Shown here in pieces: positions 42,803 to 51,690 of a DNA stretch of 64,000 bases. Numbering within the stretch: position 1 is the stretch's first letter; each line of letters begins with the position of its first letter. The notes under the pieces are model-generated. The model saw only the letters and a list, made by a program, of their open reading frames with translations. It did no database searches and was not told the origin of the DNA. Source of the DNA: Cryptosporangium arvum DSM 44712 (GTDB lineage: Bacteria > Actinomycetota > Actinomycetes > Mycobacteriales > Cryptosporangiaceae); contig NZ_KK073874.1 in NCBI RefSeq assembly GCF_000585375.1, positions 8,963,913-9,027,912 on the forward strand, given 5' to 3'. A program made the position numbers and the translations under genes.

Positions 42803-43960
42803 TCACCGATCGAGCGCCGCCCAGAAGTCCCGATACAGGCTCGACTGGACCGGCATGCCCGTCCGTTGCGTCAGCAGTATCCCGATCGTCTCCGACGCCG
42901 GATCGACCCAGCACGAGGTTCCCAGCCCGCCGTCCCAGCCGAACCGTCCGGACGGGGTCACCGCCAGCCCGAAGCCCCAGCCGTGGTCGGGGAAGAAGTT
43001 CGGGAAGAAGCGGGCACCGGCCCGCGCCGCCGGCGACAACTGGTCCGTCGTCATCGCGGCCACCGAACGCCGGGTCAGCAGCCAGTCCCCACCCGCGCGC
43101 CCGCCGTGCCGCAGCAGTCGCGCGAACGCCAGCAGGTCGTCGGCCGTGGATACCAGCCCACCCGCAGCCGACGGGTAGGTCGGTCGCTCCCGCCATTCGC
43201 TCCCCCACGACCCCGGATCGTAGACGTCCAGCTCCCCGCCGCGCGGATCGCGCGTGTACGCGGGCGGCAACCGGTCGAGCTTCTCCGCCGGCACGGCGAA
43301 GCCGGTGTCCACCATCCCGAGCGGGTCGAACACCCGCTCCCGCAGCACCGCGTCCAACGTTTGTCCCGACGCCCGGGACAGGAGAATTCCCAGCACGTCC
43401 GCCCCGATGCTGTACATCCAGCCCTCGCCGGGGTGGTGCACGAGCGGGAGCTCACCGAGCCGCCGGAGCCATTCGTCCGGGCTGTCGGAGTGCTCGGGAA
43501 TCGGCGGGCCGTTCATGACCCGGAGCTCGTTCGCCGCCCGGCGCAGCGGCGCGTCCCCAGCTCCGAAGAACAGGCCGAAACCCCACGTGTTGGTCAGCAG
43601 GTGACGCAACGTGATCGGCGTCTTCGCCGGCTCGGTGTCGTCGAGCTCGGCGGTGAACGAACGCAGCACCCGCCGGGAGGCGAGTTCGGGTAGCCAGAGA
43701 TCCACCGGATCGTCGAGGCCCAGCCGGTCCTCCTCGGCCAGCATCAACGCGGCCACGGCGACGATCGGCACGGTCAGCGCGCCGATCCGGAAGATCGTGT
43801 CGCGACGCAGCGGCGTCCGACCCTCGACGTCCGCGGTGCCGGCCACGTCGACGGTCACCTCGTCACCGCGGCTCACCAGCGCGAGCGCGCCCGGAGCCCG
43901 CCCAGCCGCGACGTACGCGGCGAGCACGTCGGGCACTTGGATCGTCGTTACCTCCGCCAT
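42803..43960 (-). CDS. Beta-lactamase-fold serine hydrolase lacking catalytic residues
   Basis: The 385-residue protein aligns with class-C-type serine hydrolases (DTIFRIGALTVPIVAVAALM, GWMYSIGADVLGILLSRASG, FGWDGGLGTSCWVDP). At the SxxK site, usually ASMTK, it reads GALTV, so Ser and Lys are replaced by Ala and Val. At the YxN site it reads YSI. It is probably a pseudoenzyme or uses another mechanism. The frame is intact. Confidence 0.85.
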   Translation of the reverse strand: MAEVTTIQVPDVLAAYVAAGRAPGALALVSRGDEVTVDVAGTADVEGRTPLRRDTIFRIGALTVPIVAVAALMLAEEDRLGLDDPVDLWLPELASRRVLRSFTAELDDTEPAKTPITLRHLLTNTWGFGLFFGAGDAPLRRAANELRVMNGPPIPEHSDSPDEWLRRLGELPLVHHPGEGWMYSIGADVLGILLSRASGQTLDAVLRERVFDPLGMVDTGFAVPAEKLDRLPPAYTRDPRGGELDVYDPGSWGSEWRERPTYPSAAGGLVSTADDLLAFARLLRHGGRAGGDWLLTRRSVAAMTTDQLSPAARAGARFFPNFFPDHGWGFGLAVTPSGRFGWDGGLGTSCWVDPASETIGILLTQRTGMPVQSSLYRDFWAALDR

Positions 43961-44023
43961 ACGAGACAGCTTCTCAGTTGATCGCCCGATCGCTCACCCC
44001 AGTTCGGCGGCGAACCACGAGCG

Positions 44024-44956
44024 TCACAGCAGCAGACGGAGGGGGCCGTCGCCGCGGGACACGCACGCGAGCATCGACGACCCGCGCTGGGACGCCGAGA
44101 GCACCAGGTCCCGGTGGATCGGCGTCCCGGCCACGACCCCCACCCGGCACGAACGGCACAGGCCTCCCTCGCAGGAGCTGTCGACGGTGATCCCGGCCTC
44201 GCGCAGGACGTCGAGCAACGTGCGGTCGCCCGGGACGTGCAGGGTTCTGCGGCTGGCCACGAGCTCGACGTCGAACGGCTCACCCCGTTCCGGGGCGGCC
44301 CCGACGAACCGCTCCCGGTGGACCGTGCCCTCCGGCCAGTGCGTGGTCGCGGCGTCGACGGCATCACCGAGCGACGCCGGTCCGCAGCAGTACACGTGGT
44401 CGCCCGGAGCGCGCTCGGCCAGCAGAGCCGACACGTCGAGCCGCCGTCCCCGGTCGGAGGGGTAGACGGTGACCACGTCCGCGAGCTCCTGGACCTCGGC
44501 CAGGAACGCCGCGCGGCGTAGCGTCGACATGCAGTAGTGCAGTTCGGTCCGGGTTCCGGGCGGACGGTCGCGGAGCATGCCGAGGATCGGCGTGATCCCG
44601 ATCCCGCCCGCGATCAGCACGTGCCGGGACGCGTCGGGAGCGAGCGCGAAGTCGTCCTGCGGGTGGGTCAGGTAGAACTCGTCCCCGACCGCGGCCGCGG
44701 TGTGCAGGTACTCGGAGCCGCCGCGGCTCTCGGGTTCCCGCTGCACCGCTACCCGGTACGCCCCGCGGTCCGACGGATCGCCGCAGAGCGAGTAGCTACG
44801 CCGGACGCCGTCCGGCAGCCGCACGATCACGTGGGCGCCCCCGCGCCACCGGGGCAGCTCGGACCTCGTCACCGGCACGAACGTCAGCGAGCGGATTCCG
44901 TCCGCCTCGTCCCGGACGTCGGCCAGGCGCACCTTCATCAACAGTTTCGGCGCCAT
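44024..44956 (-). CDS. FMN/2Fe-2S oxidoreductase (phthalate-dioxygenase-reductase/VanB type)
   Basis: The 310-residue protein has a flavin domain (RSYSLCGDP), an NAD domain (HVLIAGGIGITPILGML, YCCGPASLGDAV) and a C-terminal plant-type ferredoxin (SSCEGGLCRSCRVG and a last Cys in MLACVSR). It passes electrons from NAD(P)H to a partner oxygenase, which is not in the window. It is next to a MOSC-domain gene in the same orientation. Confidence 0.92.
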   Translation of the reverse strand: MAPKLLMKVRLADVRDEADGIRSLTFVPVTRSELPRWRGGAHVIVRLPDGVRRSYSLCGDPSDRGAYRVAVQREPESRGGSEYLHTAAAVGDEFYLTHPQDDFALAPDASRHVLIAGGIGITPILGMLRDRPPGTRTELHYCMSTLRRAAFLAEVQELADVVTVYPSDRGRRLDVSALLAERAPGDHVYCCGPASLGDAVDAATTHWPEGTVHRERFVGAAPERGEPFDVELVASRRTLHVPGDRTLLDVLREAGITVDSSCEGGLCRSCRVGVVAGTPIHRDLVLSASQRGSSMLACVSRGDGPLRLLL

Positions 44957-44958
44957 GG

Positions 44959-45426
44959 TCAGACCGGCTCGACGACGTCGCCGGGGCGGACGACGCCGCC
45001 GGTGACGATCCGGCAGTTCAGGCCCGACCGATTGATCAGCGGTGTGAACACCGGCTTGTCGAGCAGGTCCTCCAGGTACGTGCACGGGACGTTGAGCCGC
45101 CCGGCGTAGAGCACGACCTCGCCGACCCGGAACTGCCTGCCGATCAGGTGGTTGAGCGGGACGTCCCGGGTCAACAGGTTCCGGCGGGTCTCCTCCGGAC
45201 GCAACGTCAGCTGGTGGTCCCGCTCCAGCGCGTCGAGCGTCTCCTGCTCGATGAGGGTGACCTGCCGATCTTCGTGCGGGAGGTAGGAGTAGTGGCCGCG
45301 CCCGGTCGCGTACCGGTCGCCCTCGATGCCGACGCCGGCCAGCAGCCGCGCTTCGGTGCGCTCGGTCATCTCCACCGAAGCCATCTCGGCGGTGTAGATC
45401 GCCAGCAGCGTGCCGTGCCAGCTCAT
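44959..45426 (-). CDS. MOSC domain protein
   Basis: The 155-residue protein has IEGDRYATGRGHY, RRNLLTRDVPLNHLIGRQFR, and LYAGRLNVPCTYLE with the conserved Cys of MOSC domains that handle molybdenum-cofactor sulfur. It lies two bases upstream of the reductase gene; MOSC and such reductase modules are often fused or paired. Confidence 0.9.
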   Translation of the reverse strand: MSWHGTLLAIYTAEMASVEMTERTEARLLAGVGIEGDRYATGRGHYSYLPHEDRQVTLIEQETLDALERDHQLTLRPEETRRNLLTRDVPLNHLIGRQFRVGEVVLYAGRLNVPCTYLEDLLDKPVFTPLINRSGLNCRIVTGGVVRPGDVVEPV

Positions 45427-45476
45427 CTCGGATCTCCTCGGCGGTCGGGCGAAGGACGCTGTCGTAACCTTGCGAC

Positions 45477-46160
45477 GTGACCGAGGACCGGCAGATCGCG
45501 ATGCCCACGCGCCGCCTCCTCGTCGATCAGGTCATCGCGAGCCTGCGTGAACTCGTCGAACACGAAGGGCTCTCGGTCGGCGACCGCATGCCGAGCGAAC
45601 CGCAGCTCGCCGAGCGGCTCGGGGTGGGACGCTCCACGCTGCGGGAGGCGATCCGCGCGCTCTCGCACACCGGCCTGCTGGAGACCCGGCAAGGTCGTGG
45701 CACGTTCGTCGCGCAGGATCCGGGGCTCCCGGCGCGGCTGGCCGCGGCCCGGGTACCGGAGGTGTTCGAGGTGCGCCGGGCCCTCGAGGTGCTGATCGCC
45801 CAGCTGGCCGCCGCCCGGCGCACCAGCCGGCACGTCGAGCGCCTGCGTAGCGCGCTGGCGGACTGCCGTCGGCACGCCGAGACCGGCGACATCCCGGCGT
45901 TCATCGCGGCCGATTCGATGTTCCACCAGGTCACGGCCGAGGCGACAGGCAACTCGGTACTCGTCGAGATGTACGGGGCGCTCCGTCCGCCGCTGGAGGG
46001 GGCGCTCGGCGTGGTGGCCGACATCGTCGTTCCCCAGCAGGCGAACGACCGGCACGAGGTGCTGCTCGACGCGATCGAGGCCGGCGACGCCGACGCGGCG
46101 GTCGCGGCCACGACCGCTCACCTCGACGAGACCGTCGCGCTCTTCGCCCAGGAGTGTTGA
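45477..46160 (+). CDS. FadR/GntR family transcriptional regulator
   Basis: The 227-residue protein has a GntR winged helix (LAERLGVGRSTLREAIRALS, TRQGRGTFV) and an all-helical FCD domain with Asp/His metal ligands (AADSMFHQV, ANDRHEVL, TTAHLDE). It probably controls the acetamidase gene downstream through GTCATC sites. GTG 45477 or ATG 45501 may start it. Confidence 0.91.
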   Translation: MTEDRQIAMPTRRLLVDQVIASLRELVEHEGLSVGDRMPSEPQLAERLGVGRSTLREAIRALSHTGLLETRQGRGTFVAQDPGLPARLAAARVPEVFEVRRALEVLIAQLAAARRTSRHVERLRSALADCRRHAETGDIPAFIAADSMFHQVTAEATGNSVLVEMYGALRPPLEGALGVVADIVVPQQANDRHEVLLDAIEAGDADAAVAATTAHLDETVALFAQEC

Positions 46161-46252
46161 CCCCACGTTCGTCCCCCCCGTCCGTCGAGACATCAGGTCA
46201 TCAGACAAGTTACCCCATTGACAGTGGGAGAACAGGGCGCGGACACTCTCCA

Positions 46253-46265
46253 GTCATCTGATGAC
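46253..46265. promoter_or_regulatory. Candidate FadR-type operator
   Basis: GTCATCTGATGAC is a perfect 13-bp dyad, about 20 bases before the acetamidase start. GGTCATCAGAC at 46195-46205 is a related half-site in the same gap. Such pairs fit a GntR/FCD regulator. Confidence 0.7.
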
Positions 46266-46286
46266 CTGCTGACCCGGGAGTCGCGT

Positions 46287-47216
46287 ATGGCCGTCCACGA
46301 GCTCACCGGCCCACCGCACCGACTCTGGTCCACCACTCACGAGCCCGCCCTCACGGTCGCCGACGGCGATTCCGTGCGGTTCTTCATCCAGGAAGCCCTC
46401 GGCGGCCAGTTCGACGAGTTGCACACCGGCGATTCGGTGCCCGACCTCGACTGGGACGCGGTCTACCCGATGGCGGGGCCGATCGTCGTCGCCGGCGCCG
46501 AACCCGGCGACGTGCTCGAGATCGAAGTCGTCGACGTCACCCCGGTCGACTGGGGCTGGACGGCGATCGTGCCGGGGCTCGGCCTGCTCGCCGACGACTT
46601 CCCGGACTCCGCGTTCCACCGCTGGGACCTGTCGTCCGGTACCCACGCCGATTTCCTGGGGGCCGCCCGGATCCCGATCCGGCCGTTCCTCGGCGTCATG
46701 GGCGTCTGCCCGGACGTCGTGGAGCCCCAGCCGGTCCTCCCGCCCGGTCACTTCGGCGGCAACCTCGACTGCCGGGACCTGGTCGCCGGTTCGAAGCTCT
46801 ACCTGCCGGTGCAGACGCCGGGAGCGCGGCTCGCCCTGGCCGATTCGCACGCCGCTCAGGGTGACGGCGAGGTCTGCGTCAGCGCCATCGAGGCATCGGC
46901 GCACGGTGAGGTCCGCCTGCGTCTGCACAAAGGTCGCACGATCTCCGGCCCGCAGCTGCGCACACCCGGGCCGCTGCGCGCCGGGCTCGAGGACGCCGGC
47001 TGGTTCGCGACGACGGGTGTCGGTCCCGACCTCATGGCCGCCGCGCAGGACGCGGTCCGGGCGATGATCGACCACCTCGGGCACGAGTACGGGCTGGGCC
47101 CGGTCGACGCCTACCTGCTGTGCAGCGTCGCCGTCGACCTCAAGATCACCGAGGTCGTCGACGCTCCGAACTGGGTGGTCGGCGCCTACCTGCCGGTGGG
47201 GATCATGACCGGCTGA
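46287..47216 (+). CDS. Acetamidase/formamidase family protein
   Basis: The 309-residue protein has the FmdA-family pattern: PHRLWSTTHEPALTVADGD, GPIVVAGAEPGDVLEIEVVD, PPGHFGGNLDCRDL and DSHAAQGDGEVCVSAIE. Hydrolysis of formamide, acetamide or short amides to ammonia is expected, with a zinc site. GGGAG precedes the ATG at 46287. It is likely controlled by the FadR-type regulator. Confidence 0.92.
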   Translation: MAVHELTGPPHRLWSTTHEPALTVADGDSVRFFIQEALGGQFDELHTGDSVPDLDWDAVYPMAGPIVVAGAEPGDVLEIEVVDVTPVDWGWTAIVPGLGLLADDFPDSAFHRWDLSSGTHADFLGAARIPIRPFLGVMGVCPDVVEPQPVLPPGHFGGNLDCRDLVAGSKLYLPVQTPGARLALADSHAAQGDGEVCVSAIEASAHGEVRLRLHKGRTISGPQLRTPGPLRAGLEDAGWFATTGVGPDLMAAAQDAVRAMIDHLGHEYGLGPVDAYLLCSVAVDLKITEVVDAPNWVVGAYLPVGIMTG

Positions 47217-47219
47217 GGG

Positions 47220-47234
47220 TACCCCCAGGGGGTA
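47220..47234. promoter_or_regulatory. CsoR-like operator
   Basis: TACCCCC-A-GGGGGTA is a perfect 7-bp inverted repeat matching the C/G-tract operators of copper-sensing CsoR proteins. It overlaps the first possible start of the DUF4396 gene, so binding would block its expression. No CsoR gene is in the window. Confidence 0.72.
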
Positions 47235-47245
47235 TGCTGGGCGCC

Positions 47246-47689
47246 ATGGAGACCAATGGTTGGCGCCCGGCGTTACAGGCCACGCTGCACTGCCTCACCG
47301 GCTGCGCGATCGGCGAAGTGCTCGGAATGGTCATCGGAACCTCGCTGGGCTGGCACAACGCGGCCACGGTCGTGCTGTCGATCGCACTGGCGTTCGTCTT
47401 CGGGTACGCGCTGACGATGCGCGGTGTCCTCGCGGCCGGGGTGTCGTTCCGGCAAGCCCTGAGCGTCGCCCTCGCCGCCGACACGGTCTCCATCGCGGTC
47501 ATGGAGATCGTCGACAACGGCATCGTGCTCGCGGTGCCCGGCGCGATGGATGCCGGGCTCGGCAGCCCGCTGTTCTGGGGCTCTCTGCTGGTCGCGCTGC
47601 TCATCGCCTTCGTGGTGACCACTCCGGTCAACCGCTGGATGATCGGCCGGGGCCGGGGTCACGCCGTGGTTCACCAGTACCATCACTGA
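47246..47689 (+). CDS. DUF4396 membrane protein
   Basis: The 147-residue protein has four membrane helices with HCLTGCAIGEVLGMVIG in the first (His and two Cys), LSIALAFVFGYALTMRG in the second, and a His-rich end (HAVVHQYHH). The DUF4396 plan and CsoR-like operator suggest a role with copper or another soft metal. ATG 47246 is chosen because the upstream ATG (47234) lies in the operator. Confidence 0.82.
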   Translation: METNGWRPALQATLHCLTGCAIGEVLGMVIGTSLGWHNAATVVLSIALAFVFGYALTMRGVLAAGVSFRQALSVALAADTVSIAVMEIVDNGIVLAVPGAMDAGLGSPLFWGSLLVALLIAFVVTTPVNRWMIGRGRGHAVVHQYHH

Positions 47690-47692
47690 CTC

Positions 47693-48310
47693 GTGAACAC
47701 GAGTCCGCCCGAGGGATGGGTACCGGTCGAACACCGGTTCCTCGGCCTCGATCGCCGTCAGTTCCGTCCCGCCCTGTTCGTCCTCGTCGTAGGCCTGGTG
47801 CTGATCTACGGGTTCCAGGGCCTCAACGCTCTGATCCCCTGGGACAACCCCACGAAGGCCGGTGACGTCCTCGCGCTCGGCAACGGCGCCACCGTCGTTC
47901 CGCCGGTCGGGTGGCAGCTCGAGGACGGCACGCTCGTCGGCGACGGGCCCGGCAGCACGGACGTCACGCTGGTCAAGGGCGGAGCGACGATCCACCTGCA
48001 GGGCGGCGCGTTCACCGGTACCGCGACCGCGTTCCTCGACCAGGTCCGCCGGGTCGAGGAGCGCGCTCCGGCCGTCACCGGCCCACGAGCGTCGTTCACC
48101 ACCGACGCCGGCCTGGTCGGCGTCGTCCAGACCGAGAGCGGTCCGCGCGGCGAAGGGCTCGACGCGGCCTTCAAGCTGGCCGCTGGTGCCGCCGCCGACA
48201 CCGCGCCGGCGCTGCTCGTCGAGGTGGCCGCGGCGCCCGGCGAATTCGAGCAGGACCAGGACGAGATCGGCGCGTTCCTGCGCAGCATCAAGCCGGAGGA
48301 GCGGGCATGA
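47693..48310 (+). CDS. Hypothetical single-pass membrane protein
   Basis: The 205-residue product has one membrane helix at about residues 28-45 and an outer domain of about 150 residues rich in Gly, Ala and Thr. It is coupled by ATGA to the PrsW-like protease downstream, so it may be its partner or substrate. No known family is recognised. Confidence 0.7.
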   Translation: MNTSPPEGWVPVEHRFLGLDRRQFRPALFVLVVGLVLIYGFQGLNALIPWDNPTKAGDVLALGNGATVVPPVGWQLEDGTLVGDGPGSTDVTLVKGGATIHLQGGAFTGTATAFLDQVRRVEERAPAVTGPRASFTTDAGLVGVVQTESGPRGEGLDAAFKLAAGAAADTAPALLVEVAAAPGEFEQDQDEIGAFLRSIKPEERA

Positions 48311-49452
48311 CGGCCAAGGACGCCCAGCTCGACGCCATCGAGCAGTCCGGCTGGGGCGTCCCGTACCGGTTCTTCCAGCCGCACAACCCGGTGTTCTGGG
48401 TCTATCTGTTCGGACTCGGCGCGGGCGCCGTCACGATGGTGAAGTTCTTCGGTCCGGCCTTCGGTCCGTACGGGCTGGCCCTCACCAGCGGAATCGTGCT
48501 GTTCGGCGGCTATCTGGTGCCGTGGCTGCTGCTGTTGCGCCACCACAACCGCTACACCGCCCAGCCCGCCGGCCTGCTGCTCACCGCGTTCTTCTGGGGC
48601 GGCATCGCGGCGCCGTTCTGGATCGCGCTCCCCGCCAACGGCGCGCTGCTGGAGATCTGGTCGAAGCTCCTCGGCCCCGACGGCGCCGGCGACTGGGGCG
48701 CCGGGCTGACCGCGCCGATCAACGAGGAGTGGGGCAAGGCGCTCGGCTTGATCGTGCTGATCGGCCTCGCGCCCCGGCTGGTGCGCAGCGCCTACGACGG
48801 GTTCATCATCGGCGCCTACGTCGGCCTCGGGTTCCAGGTCTTCGAGGACGTGCTCTACGTCTACAACAACGCCCAGGCGACGTTCGGCACCGACCAACTG
48901 GGCTCGACGCTGCAGATCCTGGCGATCCGGGGCGCGGCGGGGATCGTCTCGCACACGCTGTTCAGCGCGATCTTCTGCGCCGGCGTGATGTGGATCCTGG
49001 GCCGGACGCCCGGCGACCGCAACGTCGTCCGCGGTGTGCTGACCTGCCTGGTGGCGATGTTCTTCCACTTCAGTTGGGACGACGCCGGTGGCTTGTCGTT
49101 CGGCAACCCGATCGTGGCGGCCGCGCTGCCCTGGCTGGTGCTGGTGCCGATCGAGTTGGCCGTGCTGTTCTACGTCCTGCGGCGCGCCGCACGCACCGAA
49201 CGCGGCTGGACCAGGGACCTGCTCGGCCCCGAGGTCGAATCCGGTGTCGTCGACGCGGATCTGCTCACCGCGGTCAGCGGCCTGCGCCGGGACCGGAAGC
49301 GCTACCGCAAACAGGTGCGAGGGGGTCGGCATCTCGTCGAGGCGGTCGGCGACCTCGCCCACGAGCTCGCCGCCGCGCGCGGCGCGGACACGCCCCGGGT
49401 GGAGCATGCCCGCGCCGAGGTGCTGCGGCTACGAACCCAGGTACGGGCGTAG
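48307..49452 (+). CDS. PrsW family intramembrane metalloprotease
   Basis: The 381-residue protein has about eight helices and the PrsW motifs INEEWGKALGL (Glu-Glu), FQVFEDVLY with Glu-Asp and SHTLFSAIF with His. In Bacillus PrsW cleaves the anti-sigma factor RsiW. The extra C-terminal soluble tail (about 300-381) is basic and coiled-coil-like. It overlaps the upstream gene by ATGA. Confidence 0.92.
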   Translation: MTAKDAQLDAIEQSGWGVPYRFFQPHNPVFWVYLFGLGAGAVTMVKFFGPAFGPYGLALTSGIVLFGGYLVPWLLLLRHHNRYTAQPAGLLLTAFFWGGIAAPFWIALPANGALLEIWSKLLGPDGAGDWGAGLTAPINEEWGKALGLIVLIGLAPRLVRSAYDGFIIGAYVGLGFQVFEDVLYVYNNAQATFGTDQLGSTLQILAIRGAAGIVSHTLFSAIFCAGVMWILGRTPGDRNVVRGVLTCLVAMFFHFSWDDAGGLSFGNPIVAAALPWLVLVPIELAVLFYVLRRAARTERGWTRDLLGPEVESGVVDADLLTAVSGLRRDRKRYRKQVRGGRHLVEAVGDLAHELAAARGADTPRVEHARAEVLRLRTQVRA

Positions 49453-50895
49453 GACGCCGGCGGCGTCCAGCTGCGCCTGCACCGAGGCCTGCACGTCGGC
49501 GCCGAGGCCGAAGAACGCGTGCGGCACGCCGGTGTAGCGGCTCAGCGTCGTCGGCACACCGGCCTCGGCCAGCCGCGCCGCGAACAACTCACCCTGGTCG
49601 CGCAGCGGGTCGCGCTCAGCGGTGACGACATGCGTCGGCGGCATCGCGGCAAGCATCTCGGCCGGCGCCTCCAGCAGCGCGAACCGCGGGTCGAGCGCGT
49701 CGGCGGGGTCGGCGAAGAAGTGCGTGAGGAACCAGTCCAGCGTGGGCCGGTCCAGCAGCGCCGCGTCGGCCGAGTCGTACATCGACGGGGTGTCCTGGGT
49801 GGCGGTGGTCAGGGGCGTGAGCAGCAACTGGGCCACCGGCTTCGGTTCGCTCGCCGCCGCCGCCGACGCCACCAGGTTGGCGCCCATGGACTCGCCCGCC
49901 GCGATCACCCGGGCCGGGTCACCGCCGAGCTCGCCCGCGTTGACGAGCACCCACTCCAGTACCGCCCGGACGTCGTCGTGCCCGGCCGGGAACGGGTGCT
50001 CCGGCGCGAGCCGGTAGTCGACGCTGACCACGAGGCAGTCCAGTTGATCGCAGAGCGCCTGCGCGGACGTGTTCGCCGCCGCGCCCACCACACCGCCGCC
50101 GCCGTGCGCGAACACGACGACCGGGAGCACGGTCTCCACCCCGGCCGGCCGGAACAGCAGCGTCGGCACGCCGGCGATCGTCCGCCGCTCGGCCGGATCG
50201 GGCGCCGCCACCGAGACCGCGTTGCGGAACGTCGGCTGTTCGCGGGCCTCTTCGGGCGTGAGCGTGTCGAGCGGGCGCGGCTGGAGGTTCGCGAAGGCGT
50301 CGACGACCCGCTGAGCGTCGTGGTCGAGCAGGCCGGACGCGTCGGTGGCCAGCCGCTCGACCCGGCCGGACGACCGGTCGAGCAATCCGTCGATCACCGA
50401 GGTGACCGCCGCGACGATCTTCGAGGCCCCCGGCGACGTCGGTGCGTCGGGGTGCGCGTGGCTGGGGGCGTGGCGGCGGGCCGCCAGGTAATCGTCGCCG
50501 AGCGCGCGCAGGTTCGCACCGGACGCGCGCAGCGCGGGAAGCAGGTCACCCTCGACCTCGGCGGCGTGCAGCCGCGTGCCTTCGATCAGCCGCAGCAGCG
50601 CCTGCTCGAACTCGGCCTCTCCGGGCTCGGCGGCCTCGATCACGGCCAGCCGTTCCTTGGCCGAGTGCTGGGCGCTCATCGCGTCGTCGACCGCGGCGTG
50701 CTCCTTGAACGCCGGGAAGACGACCTGCTCCAGCCCTGCCGAGAGCGACGTGTAGCGGTGCACCAGCTGATCGGCGAGCGTCCGCCGGTCGCCGGCGACG
50801 TTCTCCAGGTGGTCGAGCAGGCGAAGCACAACGGCGAAGTCGTCGGCGACCGCCCGGTCGACGTCACCGGGGAGCGTGGGGTAGGGCAGAGCCAT
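49429..50895 (-). CDS. Fusion of hemerythrin-like four-helix domain and alpha/beta hydrolase
   Basis: The 488-residue protein has an N-terminal four-helix part (1-165) with hemerythrin-like positions (RLLDHLENV, EQVVFPAFKEH, QHSAKERLAV, HAAEVEGDLLPAL), a linker with SHAHPDAPTSPG, and a C-terminal HSL-type hydrolase with HGGGG oxyanion, GESMGANLV nucleophile elbow, AERDPLRDQG acid and VPHAFFG His. The joining is in one open frame. Redox or oxygen control of the esterase is possible but not shown. Confidence 0.87.
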   Translation of the reverse strand: MALPYPTLPGDVDRAVADDFAVVLRLLDHLENVAGDRRTLADQLVHRYTSLSAGLEQVVFPAFKEHAAVDDAMSAQHSAKERLAVIEAAEPGEAEFEQALLRLIEGTRLHAAEVEGDLLPALRASGANLRALGDDYLAARRHAPSHAHPDAPTSPGASKIVAAVTSVIDGLLDRSSGRVERLATDASGLLDHDAQRVVDAFANLQPRPLDTLTPEEAREQPTFRNAVSVAAPDPAERRTIAGVPTLLFRPAGVETVLPVVVFAHGGGGVVGAAANTSAQALCDQLDCLVVSVDYRLAPEHPFPAGHDDVRAVLEWVLVNAGELGGDPARVIAAGESMGANLVASAAAASEPKPVAQLLLTPLTTATQDTPSMYDSADAALLDRPTLDWFLTHFFADPADALDPRFALLEAPAEMLAAMPPTHVVTAERDPLRDQGELFAARLAEAGVPTTLSRYTGVPHAFFGLGADVQASVQAQLDAAGVLRPYLGS

Positions 50896-50985
50896 CGCTT
50901 CCTCTCCTGATGCAAGGGGTTGACGCTTCGCTACCCGTTCCGACCACCAAACATGTGTCGCCCATCTACGGGGTAAGCGCTCGGT

Positions 50986-51690
50986 ATGGCTTCCGTGGTC
51001 GTGGCGACGTTCAACATCCAGCACGGGCGGACCGAGGCGGGCGCCGTCGAGCCCGGTCTGCTCGGCAAGGCATGCGCCGAGCTCGGCGCCTCGGTGATCG
51101 CACTGCAGGAGGTCGACCGGTGCACGACCCGGTCGGGCGGCACCGATCTCACCGCGCTCGCCGCCGAGGAGACCGGCATGCAGTCGTGCTTCGGCGCCGC
51201 GATGGAGATGGAGGGCGGCGAGTACGGCAACGCGCTGCTCGTCGACGGTGACCTGGGTGATCGTGAGGTCGTGCTGCTGCCGCAGACGTCTCGCTACGAG
51301 GGCGCGGAGCAGCGCGTCGCGATCCTGGCGCACGTGCACGCGGCCGGTGAGACGTTCTCGGTCGGCGTCACCCACCTGGACTTCCGGCCGGCGCTGGCCG
51401 AGATCCAGCTCGCGGCCGTCATCGACGTCCTGCGTCGCCGCCCCGGCCCGCACCTGCTGATGGGAGACCTGAACCTGCCGCCGTCGGTGGTGGTTCCGGC
51501 CGTGGAGGCGGCGGGCTGGAGCGCGACGGCGGGGCTCGAGACCTTCCCGCTGCGCCACCCCGACCGCACGATCGACTACGTGATCACGCAGGGGTTCACG
51601 GTGGAGTCACTGCGTACGCAGATCCTGCCGGTGGGTGATCACCGGGCGCTGGTGGCGACCGTGACGCCGAGCGGTGCCGCCCCGGAGTGA
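50986..51690 (+). CDS. Endonuclease/exonuclease/phosphatase family protein
   Basis: The 234-residue protein has the EEP fold: ATFNIQHGR, VIALQEVDR (catalytic Glu), HLDFRPALAEIQ, LMGDLNLPPS (Asp-x-Asn) and TIDYVITQG with VGDHRALVATV (Asp-His). It is a metal-dependent phosphodiesterase of unknown substrate. The last 52 bases overlap the convergent kinase gene. Confidence 0.91.
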   Translation: MASVVVATFNIQHGRTEAGAVEPGLLGKACAELGASVIALQEVDRCTTRSGGTDLTALAAEETGMQSCFGAAMEMEGGEYGNALLVDGDLGDREVVLLPQTSRYEGAEQRVAILAHVHAAGETFSVGVTHLDFRPALAEIQLAAVIDVLRRRPGPHLLMGDLNLPPSVVVPAVEAAGWSATAGLETFPLRHPDRTIDYVITQGFTVESLRTQILPVGDHRALVATVTPSGAAPE

